Shown: positions 18,929 to 28,966 of the stretch, piece after piece
Layout: each line of letters begins with the position of its first letter
Position numbering within the stretch: position 1 is the first letter of the stretch
The notes under the pieces: generated by a model
What the model saw: only the letters and a program-made list of their open reading frames with translations
What the model was told of the DNA's origin: nothing
The model's database searches: none
From: Candidatus Omnitrophota bacterium
GTDB taxonomy: Bacteria > Omnitrophota > Gorgyraeia > Gygaellales > JAMWDD01
Assembly: GCA_028717645.1 (NCBI GenBank)
Contig: JAQUNK010000006.1
Coordinates: forward strand, 1 to 56,993
Length of the DNA stretch: 56,993 bases
Reading direction: 5' to 3'
Made by a program: the position numbers and the translations under genes

Positions 18929-19744
18929 CCGCTTTATTATCCTTACCGTTTCCCAGGGTACGGCGACAGGAGAGTAGAAGAGGAATTTCCAGAAGGATTC
19001 ATTGTTTTTATATACGAGCAGCCTGTTTTTATAGGCTCGGGCCAGGAGTGGGATATTTTTCTCACCCGGGCCTTTCTTTTTATGGTAGCAGACAGCTCCG
19101 GGCACATAAAGTGTTCTCCAGCCCCGTTTTTGTGCGCGCCAGGCCAGGTCCACATCTTCATAAAAAGCGAAAAAATCCTCTTTAAACACTTTCCCGCCGA
19201 GCTCTAGATCTTTAAGGCATTCTTTTTTGTATATTGCACAAGCGCCGGGTGCGCCAAAGACGGATTTTACCGTGTTATCTTTGGGGTTATCTTTGCGGCC
19301 TTCGTCAATATCCATGGGCAGGAGCCGCCAGTTTTCCAGGTGTATACCTTTAGAGTCGACGATATTACTATTTTTATCCTGGAGTATTTTCCCGCAGTAG
19401 CTGCCTATTTTTTGATTATCATATTGCCGGATCACCGGAGTCAAATTCTCCAGGAAGTCATTTTTTAGTTGGGCGTCCGGATTGAGAAACAGGATGAAAT
19501 TACCCTCTGTGTGTTCTAGGGCGATATTGTTGGCCTTGGCAAAGCCGGAATTTTGGGGATTTTGAATAAAAGTAATGTTTTTATCCTCTGCTAGAAGCCG
19601 TGGAGTTGGATCAGATGATGCGTTGTCTAAGACGATCGTTTGGATGGGTTTATAAGTCTGGCGGGCTATCGAAGATAGGCAGGGTTGTATGGTAGAGCCG
19701 CTGTTAAAGGTAACGATAATTATTGAGAATGAGATCTGGTTCAT
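18884..19744 (-). CDS. Glycosyltransferase family 2
   Basis: SFSIIIVTFNSGSTIQPCLSSIARQ...DNASSD...FLNPDAQL...FFAFYEDVDLAWRAQKRGW. Confidence 0.9.
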   Translation of the reverse strand: MNQISFSIIIVTFNSGSTIQPCLSSIARQTYKPIQTIVLDNASSDPTPRLLAEDKNITFIQNPQNSGFAKANNIALEHTEGNFILFLNPDAQLKNDFLENLTPVIRQYDNQKIGSYCGKILQDKNSNIVDSKGIHLENWRLLPMDIDEGRKDNPKDNTVKSVFGAPGACAIYKKECLKDLELGGKVFKEDFFAFYEDVDLAWRAQKRGWRTLYVPGAVCYHKKKGPGEKNIPLLARAYKNRLLVYKNNESFWKFLFYSPVAVPWETVRIIKRLFRYPGFLKALIHS

Positions 19745-20595
19745 TTGTAACTGGAAGGTGAAAAGAGAATTTTAATATAAAAACAGGTCTTAAGTAATAA
19801 TTTTTCCAAGAGGGGCAGGTGGGTATCCCAGTAATACAATTGGCTTTGACGATGGGCATTCCTTATCGTCCGCTCGTCGCTGGCAGCAATACTCGCACCT
19901 TGCTTGTGGACTATTGAATATTGCGGAAAATAACCTATCTTAAGGCCGTTTTTTTCGGCGCGCCGGCAATAATCCACGTCTTCGTAAAACATGAAGTAGT
20001 GTTCATCGAACAACCCTATTTTTTCGATAGTTGTTTTTTTGATCAAGAGGCAGGCGCCGCTAAGCCAATCCACGGGCAGTATTTTGTCTTGAGGGGTAAT
20101 TTTAGAGACTAAGTTAAAATGACGGCCTTTGAAGAATTTATTCCTGGAATAACGCCGCAATTCAATAAGAGCAGCGGGGAAAGTATGCCAGGTTTTTACA
20201 GTTTGCCCCTTGGAATTCAATATTTTCGGGCCGATGATGGAAAAGTCCGATTTTTCCAAGGATGAAATAAGCGGTTCGATCGCAGCATCTGTAAAAACTA
20301 CGTCAGGGTTGACCAGGATTATTATCTCGCCGCCTGAATCGCGTATCCCGCGGTTTACTGCCTTGGCAAAACCAGGATTGCCTTTAAGGGGGATGTAGCG
20401 GGCATTAGAAGAACCGTTCAGGCGGCTGTTCAGTGTGCCTTCTTCAGGGCTGTTATTCACTACGATTATCTCGCAAGGATGAGAATGGTGCAGGGAAACT
20501 ATTGACCGTACACAGTTTAAGGTATCTTCGTCCGAACGGTAATTTACGATTATGAACGAAACAAGCGCGGGATTATCAACCATTGACATGGGCAT
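19741..20595 (-). CDS. Glycosyltransferase family 2
   Basis: LVSFIIVNYRSDEDTLNCVRSI...ILVNPDVVFTD...MFYEDVDYCRRAEKNGL; start set to MPMSMVDN (20595) to avoid overlap with the divergent gene. Confidence 0.87.
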   Translation of the reverse strand: MPMSMVDNPALVSFIIVNYRSDEDTLNCVRSIVSLHHSHPCEIIVVNNSPEEGTLNSRLNGSSNARYIPLKGNPGFAKAVNRGIRDSGGEIIILVNPDVVFTDAAIEPLISSLEKSDFSIIGPKILNSKGQTVKTWHTFPAALIELRRYSRNKFFKGRHFNLVSKITPQDKILPVDWLSGACLLIKKTTIEKIGLFDEHYFMFYEDVDYCRRAEKNGLKIGYFPQYSIVHKQGASIAASDERTIRNAHRQSQLYYWDTHLPLLEKLLLKTCFYIKILFSPSSYK

Positions 20596-20632
20596 TATTA
20601 TACAGTATATTACGGTTTGAGGAAAGTAAAAA

Positions 20633-22021
20633 ATGCTGAAAGAACACAATAGATTATATCTTTCTTTCGTTTTCTTTTTCGATATCCTGGTTATTATCCT
20701 TAGCTGGCTTTTAGCGGACCTCTTGCGCGCGTCCTTCGGCTTTACGGCTAATTATCCGGATATCCTGGTAGTGGCGATCATCATCCACGGGTTCATATTC
20801 TATAACGCCAACTTTTATAAGCCCCGCCGTACGGAAAATATCAGCCAGGAATTAAAAGAGATATTGAAGCTCGAAGTTATTTCTCTGTTGGCACTGGTAT
20901 TTTACATCATCTATTTCCGCTCCAAGGATTTCTACCACAAAGACTTATACCCAAAGATATTCCTGCTTTATTTCTACGGTTTCCAGATCTTATTCATGAG
21001 TTTATTCCGGGTGGTCTTAAGGAACATATTAAGATACTTAAGAAAACGCGGCCATAACCTGCGTTATGCGCTCCTGGTCGGTTCGGGTAAGCTTGCCGTG
21101 AAGGCCGCAGAGAACATAAAGAGGTTCCCCGAATTAGGTATCCATATAAAGGGTGTAATCACATCTTCGCGGTTTAAGGCCGGCGATAAATTCTACGACG
21201 ATGCTATGGTCTTATCCAACTACGATTCTCTGCGTGAGATGGTGGAACAGGCCAGGCCCGACCAGGTCATATTCGCTCTTGATTCCGAAGAGGAAAATTT
21301 ATTGAAGGGCATGTTGAATAAAGTGGAAATGCAGCCGGTAGATATCAGGATCATCCCCGACATATACAATTATTTTTCTTTGCGTTATGGTATTGAAGAA
21401 CTGGAAGGCATGCCAGTGATCAACTTAAGAGAGATCGGTTTGGGCAATACCGGCAGGCTGATCAAGCGCGTATTTGATCTGATCTTTTCCGGCCTGGCTT
21501 TAATTATATTTTTCCCCTTGTTCCTGTTTATCGCTATACTGATAAAGCTGGGTTCCCGCGGGCCGGTATTTTACGTTCAGAAAAGGATGGGCCTTAACGG
21601 CATGATCTTTGATATGTATAAGTTCAGGACCATGATCCCCGACGCAGAGGCGAAAACCGGGCCCGTGGTTACGGAAAGGGAAGATAAACGGATAACGCGC
21701 ATAGGCAGATATTTACGCAAGTCTAACCTTGATGAATTACCGCAATTATTCAACGTCTTCATAGGCCAGATGAGCCTGGTTGGCCCGCGGCCGGAAAGGC
21801 TGGAATTCTCTGGTATGATAAAAGAAAAAATGCCCACATATATGTTCCGCTATAGGATGAAATCCGGCATGACCGGCCTGGCGCAGATAAGGGGATATAG
21901 AGGCGGTGAGTTTTCTGAAGAGAGGCTTGGTTCGGACCTGGAATATATCAATAACTGGTCATTGGGGGAAGACGTGTTGATAATCCTGAAGACCATTTTT
22001 TTATATAAAAATGCCTATTGA
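20633..22021 (+). CDS. Polyprenyl-phosphate sugar phosphotransferase (initiating glycosyltransferase)
   Basis: N-terminal TM region; C-terminal VFDLIFSGLALIIFFPLFLFIAILIKLGSRGPVFYVQKRMGLNG...KFRTM...LDELPQLFNVFIGQMSLVGPRPE. Confidence 0.92.
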   Translation: MLKEHNRLYLSFVFFFDILVIILSWLLADLLRASFGFTANYPDILVVAIIIHGFIFYNANFYKPRRTENISQELKEILKLEVISLLALVFYIIYFRSKDFYHKDLYPKIFLLYFYGFQILFMSLFRVVLRNILRYLRKRGHNLRYALLVGSGKLAVKAAENIKRFPELGIHIKGVITSSRFKAGDKFYDDAMVLSNYDSLREMVEQARPDQVIFALDSEEENLLKGMLNKVEMQPVDIRIIPDIYNYFSLRYGIEELEGMPVINLREIGLGNTGRLIKRVFDLIFSGLALIIFFPLFLFIAILIKLGSRGPVFYVQKRMGLNGMIFDMYKFRTMIPDAEAKTGPVVTEREDKRITRIGRYLRKSNLDELPQLFNVFIGQMSLVGPRPERLEFSGMIKEKMPTYMFRYRMKSGMTGLAQIRGYRGGEFSEERLGSDLEYINNWSLGEDVLIILKTIFLYKNAY

Positions 22022-22074
22022 TCATCCTGCAAAATACCCCGATTTTTAAGTCAAAACCTGCCGTAACCCTATGA

Positions 22075-22115
22075 AGTAAATAGGTATTTACTCCTGCCAC
22101 TATTTGTTATAAAAT
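22075..22115 (+). promoter_or_regulatory. Putative promoter with overlapping operator-like inverted repeat
   Basis: AGTAAATA-GG-TATTTACT (22075-22092); its right arm overlaps -35 TTTACT (22087-22092), 17 bp, -10 TAAAAT (22110-22115). Confidence 0.5.
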
Positions 22116-22164
22116 ATGTGTTTCTGATAAAAGTTGATGGACTATATAACGCGATCAAGGAGGT

Positions 22165-24045
22165 TTGTGCATGAAAGAGTTACTGCCGCCGCATGGAGGG
22201 TGCGGTTTGATCAATAGGATAGTAGCTGGCGAGGAAAAAGAACATATCCTTGAGGCTGCTACCAAGGGCAAGGCCCATACCCTGACCGATGCAGATCTTT
22301 CGGTATTTTTTCGTATTGCAGACGGTACGCTTTCTCCCCTGGAAGGGCCGATGAATGAGGCCGAGTACCTTCAGGTACTTAATGAGGAAACTATTCTGCG
22401 CCATCACCAACTCTATGCCTGGACCATCCCTATTGCCTTTGCGGCACCAGAGAAAGAGGCGGCTTCTTTTAAGGTTGGCGAGACTGTTTTAGTTAAAGAC
22501 CTGCGGGATGTTGTTGTAGGGGCGATAGAAATATCGGATATCTACCGTTGGGACAAGGACCTTTATAACGAGAAAGTTTATGGCACGGATCGCCGCGACC
22601 ATCCGGGGCCGCGCATTGCCAATGATGACCAGCGTGAATTCCTTCTCGGTGGTAAGATCTGGGCATTCGATAATGTGCATTACCAGATAGACGGCAAGTA
22701 TATGCTGATGCCCAAAGAGTGCCGCGAGATATTTTCTAAAAAAGGCTGGGAAAGGATCACTGCTTTTCAGACCAGAAATCCGTTGCACCGGGCGCATGAA
22801 TACGCCATGGTCCACGCGCTGGAGAGCCTTATTAAGCAGGGATTTTCTACCGGCATCATTCTTAATCCTCTGGTAGGCGAAACGAAATCCGATGATGTGC
22901 CGGCTAGCGTGCGCATGAAGACCTATGCAGCCCTGATCGACGGCCGCTTGATCGGAGAAGGTGATAAAGATGAGGCTGTTTGGAAGAAGAAGGGTGGCGC
23001 GCTTACGGACCATATCCTTCTCATCGGCCTGGATATGCGTATGTATTATGCAGGGCCCAAAGAAGCGGTGATGCATGCGATCTATCGCCAGAACTTAGGT
23101 TGTACGGATATTATTATCGGCAGGAAACATGCCGATGCCCCGTTTGACGACGGGACTGCGGTGTGGGGTGATTTCGATGCCCAGGAAAAATTCAACAAAC
23201 TTCCAGGCGACCTGCGTATCAAGCCTTTCAAGGTAGGGACTGCTGCTTTCTTTGAAGAGTTGGGCAGGGTGGCATTGGTCGATCAGCATAAGGGAAGCGG
23301 CTATAAAGAAGTGGCGCTTTCCGGAAAGGAATTACGCCGCAAACTTCAGAGTGGTGAGCCGATCGATGAACGCGTGATGCGTAAGCCCGTGGCAGATATT
23401 CTCTACGAAGCGTATCGCAATAACATCGCCGGATTACGCAAGACCATAAAGAGCGAGAATATAACCTGGCATAATCCGACCATTACCAGGGGTGACCGGC
23501 AAAAGAAGGCAGCTCATAAGCCGGCAGTGATCTGGCTGACCGGGCTTCCTAGCTCTGGTAAATCTACCATCGCCGTTGAATTACAAAAATATCTTTTTGC
23601 GAAAGGCCGCAATGTTTTTATCCTTGATGGCGATAACATCCGCCATGGCCTGAACCGCGACCTGGGCTTTTCGCCTGAGGACCGCGAGGAGAACATCCGC
23701 CGGATAGGAGAAGTATCCAAACTTTTTGTAGAGGCCGGGTTTATCGTGATCACCGCTTTTGTCTCTCCCTATAAAAAAGACAGGGACAATGCCCGCTCGT
23801 TGCTTACCCAGGGTGAGTTTATCGAGGTTTACGTAAGGACGAGCCTGGCCACCTGTGAAAAAAGAGATGTAAAGGGACTGTATAAGAAAGCACGATTAGG
23901 TGAGATCAAAGATTTTACCGGTGTTACAGCAGCTTATGAGGAGCCGCAATCTGCGGAAATAGTGCTGGATACCGACGGAAAAACCAAAGAAGAAAGCGCT
24001 TCGGAGATCCTGCATTATTTGGAATCACATGGCTACTTTCTATAA
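22165..24045 (+). CDS. Bifunctional sulfate adenylyltransferase/adenylylsulfate kinase (PAPS synthetase)
   Basis: Sat domain QTRNPLHRAHEY; C-terminal APS kinase WLTGLPSSGKSTIAVELQ...LDGDNIRHGLNRDLGFSPEDREENIRRIGEV. Confidence 0.93.
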   Translation: MCMKELLPPHGGCGLINRIVAGEEKEHILEAATKGKAHTLTDADLSVFFRIADGTLSPLEGPMNEAEYLQVLNEETILRHHQLYAWTIPIAFAAPEKEAASFKVGETVLVKDLRDVVVGAIEISDIYRWDKDLYNEKVYGTDRRDHPGPRIANDDQREFLLGGKIWAFDNVHYQIDGKYMLMPKECREIFSKKGWERITAFQTRNPLHRAHEYAMVHALESLIKQGFSTGIILNPLVGETKSDDVPASVRMKTYAALIDGRLIGEGDKDEAVWKKKGGALTDHILLIGLDMRMYYAGPKEAVMHAIYRQNLGCTDIIIGRKHADAPFDDGTAVWGDFDAQEKFNKLPGDLRIKPFKVGTAAFFEELGRVALVDQHKGSGYKEVALSGKELRRKLQSGEPIDERVMRKPVADILYEAYRNNIAGLRKTIKSENITWHNPTITRGDRQKKAAHKPAVIWLTGLPSSGKSTIAVELQKYLFAKGRNVFILDGDNIRHGLNRDLGFSPEDREENIRRIGEVSKLFVEAGFIVITAFVSPYKKDRDNARSLLTQGEFIEVYVRTSLATCEKRDVKGLYKKARLGEIKDFTGVTAAYEEPQSAEIVLDTDGKTKEESASEILHYLESHGYFL

Positions 24046-24071
24046 TCCCGCTAGTATATACGCAATATAAA

Positions 24072-25910
24072 ATGCAGAAAGAAAATATACCAGAAAAAAA
24101 ATATAGCGCATTTCAGAGCGCCGTAGAATTGTTCCGTTTTTTGAAGTTGACCGGCATAAAACTGAATAACCTGTACATTTCGGTATTCCTGGCATTCTTT
24201 GCGGTGATGATCAATGTGGTGGCTATTCAGCTGCTCATTGGCCTGCTCAGAGGTGTGATCAGCCATAATTTTGGTTTTGTCAGGCACGCCCCGCTTTTTA
24301 GGAACATTATCCGGGTCATCCCGGGTGCAACGGGCGATTCCTCATTGTTCTTTTTACTGATCGTTGCTTTACTTAGCGTTTCGCTTACCCGCGGATTCTT
24401 GAATTATCTGGCTTCTTTGTATTCCAGCCGTCAGGCTAAGCAGGCTAAGATGAGGCTAAGGATTTTTATTTTTGACCGTTATCTTGCTTTTGGTAAATTA
24501 TCTTTTGACAGGTTAAGTATCGGCAGGCTCAATTCCATAATGGCTAAACTCCCGGATTCAGTGACCAGCCAGCTGACAACCATCCAACGTATCTTAAGCC
24601 AGATCTTTGCCCTGGTCGCTTATTTTGCCATTATGCTTAAGATCTCCTGGAAGCTGACCGCGCTGATATTGTTGATCTTCCCTGCTTTTGTTATACCACT
24701 GGAAATGATCACGGATAAGATCCGCGCAGTCTTAAAGTCGCATATCCACTCACAAGAGATATTCGATAAAAAAATATTCAATGTCCTTTCCAGTATTTCC
24801 CTGGTTAAGGCGCATTCCATGGAAGATGAAGAGAAGAAGCGCTTTGCCCAGGAAAGCAGCGAAGAGATCAACCTGGAGTTTAAGCTCGACCGTATGCAGT
24901 TGCTCATTAGCCCCACTCAGGAGGTAATGATATTTACTGCATTTTTAGTTCTGATCGTTGCGTTCAGATTTATGTTCCCTACGGTAAGCGGCGCAGATGT
25001 GGCCAAATATTTTGTTTTCTTCTATCTCGTCCGCTTATCTCTGCCGGGTTTTTATGCCATAAACCAATTCCGGGTTGCCCTGGCAAGAGCGAGTGTGCCG
25101 GTGAACCGGCTGGTTGACCTTTTAAAAGAAGAGAAAGAGTCTACGATTATCGGAGGAGATAAAGAGTTCCAGGGCCTGAAAAAAGATATCGTGTTTGATA
25201 ATTTGCGTTTTTCCTACCGGCTAAACCGCGAAGTGTTAAACAATATTTCTTTTCGGCTGGAGGCCGGAAAAACAACCGCTCTGGTCGGGCCTACGGGCGC
25301 GGGAAAAACTACCCTCTTGTCTCTTTTGCTGCGTTTTTATGATTGTCCCGAAAAAAGCATATTTCTGGATGGGACCGATATCAGGGAATTCACTCTTAAG
25401 TCCATTATGAGCCGCATAGCCTATGCCAGCCAGGAATCATTACTTTTTAACGATACGCTGCGTGCAAATTTAACTTATGGCCTGAACGGCAGTGTTACAG
25501 AAGACATGCTTAATGACGCGGCTAAAAAAGCGCGTTTATACGATTTTGTTCATAATTTACCGGAAAAATGGGATACTAATGTGGGAGACAGGGGTGTGCG
25601 CCTCTCCGGAGGCGAGAAGCAAAGGGTTTCTATTGCCCGGGCATTACTGAAAAATTCAGATATTTTTCTTTTGGACGAAGCCACCAGCGCCTTGGATTCT
25701 AAAACAGAAAGCCTGATACGGGAAGCGATCAGAGAAGCAGCCAAGGATAAGACGACTATCATTATTGCGCATCGTTTCTCAACCATAAAACACGCGGATA
25801 ATATCATCGTAGTAGATGAAGGCAGGGTGATTGAGCAGGGTACTTTTAACGAGCTTTTCGACAAAAAGGGGAAATTCTGGGAATACTGCAGGGAGCAGAT
25901 GTTTTTTTAG
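24072..25910 (+). CDS. ABC transporter, fused permease/ATP-binding (exporter type)
   Basis: TM domain, then Walker A GPTGAGKTT, signature LSGGEKQR, DEATSALD. Confidence 0.93.
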   Translation: MQKENIPEKKYSAFQSAVELFRFLKLTGIKLNNLYISVFLAFFAVMINVVAIQLLIGLLRGVISHNFGFVRHAPLFRNIIRVIPGATGDSSLFFLLIVALLSVSLTRGFLNYLASLYSSRQAKQAKMRLRIFIFDRYLAFGKLSFDRLSIGRLNSIMAKLPDSVTSQLTTIQRILSQIFALVAYFAIMLKISWKLTALILLIFPAFVIPLEMITDKIRAVLKSHIHSQEIFDKKIFNVLSSISLVKAHSMEDEEKKRFAQESSEEINLEFKLDRMQLLISPTQEVMIFTAFLVLIVAFRFMFPTVSGADVAKYFVFFYLVRLSLPGFYAINQFRVALARASVPVNRLVDLLKEEKESTIIGGDKEFQGLKKDIVFDNLRFSYRLNREVLNNISFRLEAGKTTALVGPTGAGKTTLLSLLLRFYDCPEKSIFLDGTDIREFTLKSIMSRIAYASQESLLFNDTLRANLTYGLNGSVTEDMLNDAAKKARLYDFVHNLPEKWDTNVGDRGVRLSGGEKQRVSIARALLKNSDIFLLDEATSALDSKTESLIREAIREAAKDKTTIIIAHRFSTIKHADNIIVVDEGRVIEQGTFNELFDKKGKFWEYCREQMFF

Positions 25911-25926
25911 CGTCTAAAAACTAAAA

Positions 25927-27111
25927 ATGGCCAAAGAAACGGTTTCTGTAAACATAGTCAACTGGAATGGGCTGCCTCATATTACCGGGTGCCTGGATTC
26001 AGTATTCACTCAGGATTATAAAGGTGATATCCGGGTAATAGTCGTGGATAACGGTTCCAGCGACGGGTCCTGCGAGTTGATCAGCGAGAAATACCCCCAG
26101 GCCAAGATCTTGAAAAAAGAGAAAAATTTAGGGTTCTCTATGGCCCATAATGAAGGCATTAGAGCTGCGGATTCCGATTACTGCCTTTTGTTGAATTTTG
26201 ACATCATCCTGGAAAAAAATTTTATTTCAGAGATGGTTAGCGCAATAAACAAGAAATCGGACATCGGGATGGTCTCCGGAAAATTGTATAAGTTAGTTAA
26301 TGGTAAGCCGACCAATATAATAGATTCTACGGGCATAGAGATGCCTTTCTATTTTTCGGCCCCTATTGGTGAATTAAAAGAGGACCAGGGCCAATTTGAT
26401 CAAGAAGGGTATGTATTCGGGCCCTGCGGGGCGGCTCCGTTATATAAAAAGAAAATGTTGGAAGACATCAAAATAGGCGATGAGTACTTTGACGAAGATT
26501 TTATAAATTATGTCGAAGACGTTGACCTCGCCTGGAGGGCGCAGCTAAAAGGCTGGAAATGCCTTTATACCCCCAGGGCAAAAGCCTATCATATTCGGGG
26601 TATAACCCGCTCCAATAATAACTGGACCAGGAATGATTACTATCGCTCTGGTTACCGGAACAGATACTGGGCGATGTATAAGAACGTGACCAGGGCAGAA
26701 TTTAAGCGTAATTTTTTCAAGATCATGCTTAAAGAAACAGTATTCTTATTGACCGATAAAGAGGGCGCCTGTTCACGCAAGGTTATACTGCTGGCGGCCT
26801 GGGATGCTTATCGGGGCAGGCAAAAAATGCACCATAAGAGGCTGGCGATACAGAAAACTATAGCCGTATCCGGAAAATATATCGGCAGCTTTTTTAAATT
26901 CGATGAATTGAATACCTGGGCTTATGCAAAATATCTTTTAAAAGAGTCTTTAAGAAGGAGATACGCATATATAAAGCATTCAATTTTAAGGCTGCTTTAT
27001 TTTGTGCTTAATTATTTCAGGCGGGTATATCATTTGTTCAAAAGGGCGGTCAGGCTGCCGGTGAGGCTGGCGATAAGTTTGCTTAGTTACGCAGAGGAAA
27101 GGATAGAGTGA
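25927..27111 (+). CDS. Glycosyltransferase family 2
   Basis: ETVSVNIVNWNGLPHITGCLDSVFTQ...DNGSSDGS...YVEDVDLAWRAQLKGWKCL. Confidence 0.9.
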   Translation: MAKETVSVNIVNWNGLPHITGCLDSVFTQDYKGDIRVIVVDNGSSDGSCELISEKYPQAKILKKEKNLGFSMAHNEGIRAADSDYCLLLNFDIILEKNFISEMVSAINKKSDIGMVSGKLYKLVNGKPTNIIDSTGIEMPFYFSAPIGELKEDQGQFDQEGYVFGPCGAAPLYKKKMLEDIKIGDEYFDEDFINYVEDVDLAWRAQLKGWKCLYTPRAKAYHIRGITRSNNNWTRNDYYRSGYRNRYWAMYKNVTRAEFKRNFFKIMLKETVFLLTDKEGACSRKVILLAAWDAYRGRQKMHHKRLAIQKTIAVSGKYIGSFFKFDELNTWAYAKYLLKESLRRRYAYIKHSILRLLYFVLNYFRRVYHLFKRAVRLPVRLAISLLSYAEERIE

Positions 27112-28037
27112 CGGACAAAGATTATCTTTATATATTCCTGCATGTGCCTAAATGCGCGGGAAGCACCTTTGTCAGGCAAGTAAGGAATAATTTTAATTTT
27201 AAAGAAACCCTTAACTTGTATCCGAATCAGGCCATAAGCCATCCAGTGCGTGGCTATGAATATTTTAAAGAACTTAAAGATATACAAGGTTATTTAGAAT
27301 TACTGGACGATTCTATAAAAAATAAAATCAAAGTAATATATGGGCATATTGTTTATTATGGCATCCACGAATACTTTAACAAAGCCTGCCGTTATATAAC
27401 TTTTTTAAGGAATCCTATTGAAAGAACGCTCTCTGATTATAACATGGGCTTGCATCTGTTTGATCTTTACAAAAGGGGGGTCATTAATTCAGTGCAGAAG
27501 ATTACTTTGTGCAGGCGTTACCTCGATTCCTCAGGAAAGATGATACCTTTCGAGGAATGGATCAATTCCAAAGTTATAGGAGCGAATCATTTGGTCCGTT
27601 TTTTTATTAGAAGGAAATTTTTTCAAGAGGAGCCTCAGGCCGATATATCCAGGCCCCATTTAGAGGAAGCCAAAGAAGTTTTGGATAAATTCTATTTTGT
27701 CGGTATCACCGAATATTACGATACCGACGTGGCATTCTTATATAGTAAGCTAGGGATCAGAAGATTTTACGGAAATGAGAATGTGGCTAAAAAATATTAT
27801 TTGCCTAAGGATGACAGTAAAATACGCAATTTGATCTTAGCGAATTCTTATTTAGACATGGAACTCTATGACTATGCGGTAAAATTGAACCGTGAATTCA
27901 AAAAACAAAAAGAATTTTATGTTCCAAAGAAATACGCGGCATTAAAAAAACAAAAATATTTTTATGTTTTACGGGGCTATATGAAATTAAAACAATTTAT
28001 GAGCAAGTTTTTGGGTCGGGTCCTGAGAGAACAATGA
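27108..28037 (+). CDS. Sulfotransferase family 2-like protein, tandem paralog 1
   Basis: 5'-phosphosulfate-binding motif YIFLHVPKCAGSTFVRQ, TFLRNPIERTLSDYN. Confidence 0.82.
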   Translation: MTDKDYLYIFLHVPKCAGSTFVRQVRNNFNFKETLNLYPNQAISHPVRGYEYFKELKDIQGYLELLDDSIKNKIKVIYGHIVYYGIHEYFNKACRYITFLRNPIERTLSDYNMGLHLFDLYKRGVINSVQKITLCRRYLDSSGKMIPFEEWINSKVIGANHLVRFFIRRKFFQEEPQADISRPHLEEAKEVLDKFYFVGITEYYDTDVAFLYSKLGIRRFYGNENVAKKYYLPKDDSKIRNLILANSYLDMELYDYAVKLNREFKKQKEFYVPKKYAALKKQKYFYVLRGYMKLKQFMSKFLGRVLREQ

Positions 28038-28091
28038 TAGAGGTTATCTGTAATATCAGACGTGAGATAATTACGCAGAGTAAAGAATAGA

Positions 28092-28964
28092 ATGAATGAA
28101 CAGGACTATCTTTATATCTTTTTGCATGTGCCTAAGTGCGCGGGGACCACGTTTGTCAGGCACATCCAGAATAATTTTGAACCCGGAGAAACTATCAATT
28201 TATATCCGTTCCAAAATTTCAATTGTCCGGTACCTGGATATAAATATTTAAAAAGTTATCTGGATATAAAGCCGTATTTTGGCCTGCTGGATGATTCTGC
28301 AAAAAATAAGATCAAAATAATATACGGGCATGCTGCTTGTTATGGTATACACGAATATTTTAATAAACCCTACAGGTATATAACTTTTTTAAGGGATCCG
28401 GTCGAGAGGACGCTATCTAATTACAATATGGGTTTGTATTTGTTCGATCTCTTTAAAAAAGGCCTGATTAGCCCGGAGCAGAAGATTGTTTTAGAGAGGC
28501 GTTTCGTTAATCCATTGGGAGAAATGAAATCTTTTGAAGAGTGGATCAATTCCGAAGGTGTAGGAGCGAATAATTTAATTCGCGCTATTCTCATCGGCCG
28601 ATATGCGCCTGATGTAGATATGGAGAGATCTCATTTAAAAGAAGCCAAGGAAGTTTTGGATAAATTCTATTTTGTCGGTATAACCGAGCAATATAATACA
28701 GATGCGGCATTCCTATATAACAAGATAGGCATTAGAAGGTTTTGTAAAAATCATAATGTGGCAAAAAGATACTATTTCTCGAGAAATAAAAGGAAAATGC
28801 TGGACTTGGCTATATCTAAGACTGCTCTGGACAGGGAAATCTATGATTATGCTATAAAATTGAACCGCGAATTCAAAAGTAAAGAAAATTTCTATCCCTC
28901 GGTACGACAAATAAGATTAAGGCGTTTATTCAGCGACCTTACGTGTAGGACCATAAGAGATTAA
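28092..28964 (+). CDS. Sulfotransferase family 2-like protein, tandem paralog 2
   Basis: YIFLHVPKCAGTTFVRH, TFLRDPVERTLSNYN; similar to neighbours along its length. Confidence 0.82.
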   Translation: MNEQDYLYIFLHVPKCAGTTFVRHIQNNFEPGETINLYPFQNFNCPVPGYKYLKSYLDIKPYFGLLDDSAKNKIKIIYGHAACYGIHEYFNKPYRYITFLRDPVERTLSNYNMGLYLFDLFKKGLISPEQKIVLERRFVNPLGEMKSFEEWINSEGVGANNLIRAILIGRYAPDVDMERSHLKEAKEVLDKFYFVGITEQYNTDAAFLYNKIGIRRFCKNHNVAKRYYFSRNKRKMLDLAISKTALDREIYDYAIKLNREFKSKENFYPSVRQIRLRRLFSDLTCRTIRD

Positions 28965-28966
28965 TA

